A stretch of DNA of 49,130 nucleotides from Mycolicibacterium palauense (GTDB taxonomy: Bacteria; Actinomycetota; Actinomycetes; Mycobacteriales; Mycobacteriaceae). Below the pieces are notes generated by a model, which worked only from the letters and a program-made list of their open reading frames with translations, ran no database searches and was not told the origin of the DNA. The position numbers and the translations under genes are program-made. Every line of letters begins with the position of its first letter. The first letter of the stretch is position 1. Positions 48,185 to 49,130 of this stretch are shown here, piece after piece. The stretch spans positions 1 through 49,130 of the forward strand of contig NZ_NVQF01000041.1 of the NCBI RefSeq assembly GCF_002592005.1, written 5' to 3'.

Positions 48185-48985
48185 ATGCCCGCTGTGCACG
48201 CCGAGGTCACCGACGACGGCATCTCGATCCTGACGCTGAACCGGCCGGACAAGCTCAACGCCATCGACGGTGCCCTGCTCGACGGTCTGGACGCGGCGAT
48301 GGACGACGTCGAGGCCGGGGCGTGCCGGGCCGTGGTGCTGACCGGGGCCGGCCGGGGCTTCTGCGCCGGCGCGGACCTCAGCGGCACCGGGCAGCCCTGG
48401 GTGAAGCCCGCCAAGGCCCCCTTCAAGACCAGCTACGACGGCCAGGTCCGGCTGGCCGACCAGCTGACCCGGCTCTACGAACTTCCGGTGCCGGTGATCG
48501 CGGCCGTCAACGGTGTCGCCGTCGGCGGCGGACTGGCCTACGCGTTGCACTGTGACATCCGGATCGCCTCGGAGACGGCGCGTTTCGGATCGGTGTTCAT
48601 CAAGGCCGGATTCTCGTCGCTGGACATGGGCACCAGTTACCTGCTGCCCAAGATCGTCGGCGCCGGCGTCGCGCGGGAACTGATGCTCACCGGCCGCATC
48701 ATCGACGCCGCGGAGGCGCACCGGATCAACCTCGTCTTCGACGTGGTGCCCGGCGACCGGCTGATCGGGGCCGCCCTGGCCAAGGCCCGCGAGATCACCG
48801 CCAACAACCCGTACGGGGTGTGGCAGACCAAGACGGGGCTCAACGTCGCGCTGGACGCGACCAGCCTGCGGCACGCCAAGGAACTGGAGAACCGCACGCA
48901 GATCCTGTCGGGGTTCACCAACAACCCGCGGGAGGCCGCGATGGCGCTGCGGGAGAAGCGGGCACCGGTCTGGGACGAGCTGTAG
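48185..48985 (+). CDS. Crotonase-family protein (enoyl-CoA hydratase/isomerase, EchA-like)
   Basis: A 266-aa protein with the crotonase oxyanion-hole segments GFCAGADLSG and AVNGVAVGGGLAYALHCDIRIAS. The position of the first catalytic Glu of classical hydratases (GGGCE) is Ala here, and the second (QPE) is Phe in ARFGSVFIKAGFSS. This group, common in mycobacteria, is therefore unlikely to be a standard hydratase; isomerase, hydrolase or other chemistry is possible. Its reaction is unknown. Confidence 0.82.
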   Translation: MPAVHAEVTDDGISILTLNRPDKLNAIDGALLDGLDAAMDDVEAGACRAVVLTGAGRGFCAGADLSGTGQPWVKPAKAPFKTSYDGQVRLADQLTRLYELPVPVIAAVNGVAVGGGLAYALHCDIRIASETARFGSVFIKAGFSSLDMGTSYLLPKIVGAGVARELMLTGRIIDAAEAHRINLVFDVVPGDRLIGAALAKAREITANNPYGVWQTKTGLNVALDATSLRHAKELENRTQILSGFTNNPREAAMALREKRAPVWDEL

Positions 48986-49037
48986 TCCAGCCCACCCCCG
49001 CACCCGCAGTTCCAGGTTGCCCCCGCACCTAACGATC

Positions 49038-49083
49038 CGGTACTCAGATCCACCTCGGCGCGCGGATTGCGCTCTGAGTACCG
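49038..49083. repeat. 11-bp inverted repeat downstream of the crotonase gene
   Basis: CGGTACTCAGA (49038-49048) and TCTGAGTACCG (49073-49083) are perfect complements with 24 bases between. It could be a terminator-like hairpin or a protein site. The rest of 48986-49130 shows no gene. Confidence 0.6.
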
Positions 49084-49130
49084 AATCCGTCGGTGCCGGT
49101 AACCGGTCCTTAAACAAAACCTACCGTTGC

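Noticed and set aside
45700..48555. 951-codon plus-strand frame opposite the CoA synthetase gene
   Set aside because: Shadow of the synthetase; low-complexity Arg/Gly/His composition and no motifs.

Overview
The window looks like chromosome from a fast-growing mycobacterium (Mycolicibacterium-like). It is very GC-rich, many genes start with GTG, and neighbouring genes often overlap by ATGA or GTGA. The gene order rskA-sigK-DUF1295-cyclopropane synthase-DUF1365-FAD oxidoreductase matches M. tuberculosis Rv0444c-Rv0449c. Ku and LigD genes, KstR-type and SigK-type sites, a mycofactocin-type SDR and mycobacterial type III PKS and P450 genes agree with this. No sequence search was run, so species is not claimed.

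Layout. 1-0.6 kb: 3' end of an IS3-family transposase, then a minus-strand tRNA-Arg(CCT) whose 3' end is repeated in tandem. 0.6-2.8 kb: F420-type oxidoreductase, CsbD protein and a YbdK-like carboxylate-amine ligase that has no ordinary start codon. 2.8-8.3 kb: six-gene sigK operon on the minus strand, apparently driven by a SigK-like promoter giving a leaderless mRNA. 8.4-13.45 kb: a self-sufficient CYP102-type P450-reductase fusion, a VOC protein and a fusion of gamma-glutamylcyclotransferase with a poly-gamma-glutamate-hydrolase-like domain.

13.46-23.29 kb: a 9.8-kb integrated element flanked by perfect 22-bp direct repeats and inserted exactly at the 3' end of the mntH (NRAMP) gene. It has a tyrosine integrase, small regulators, HNH endonuclease, large terminase, portal, scaffold, HK97-type capsid and two connector genes. 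It has no tail, lysis, replication or recognisable small-terminase gene. This is the layout of a capsid-encoding phage satellite (compare phiRv1/phiRv2 and cf-PICIs). It carries a small plus-strand cargo gene with an RNxxxH HEPN-RNase motif and a repeated GGTTACAGGGA element at the integrase promoter and the opposite control region. Removing the element would put the mntH stop codon directly against the ATG of the cyclotransferase fusion, so it splits a former operon.

23.3-31.1 kb: mntH, a small secreted protein, a Rv0926c/Rv0927c-like reductase pair under a KstR-like operator, a type III PKS-methyltransferase-flavoprotein cluster (srsABC-like, phenolic lipid or quinone), TetR and Ku. 31.1-39.2 kb: divergent polyol operons. 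Kinase and mannitol dehydrogenase lie on minus; the SorC-type regulator, a 47-aa repeat peptide and a complete ABC importer lie on plus. They separate Ku from LigD (39.2-41.5 kb). 41.6-44.9 kb: P450, ferredoxin, TetR and mycofactocin-type SDR, an alcohol or terpenoid oxidation module. 45-49 kb: RNase H, VOC protein, propionyl/acetyl-CoA synthetase and a crotonase-family protein.
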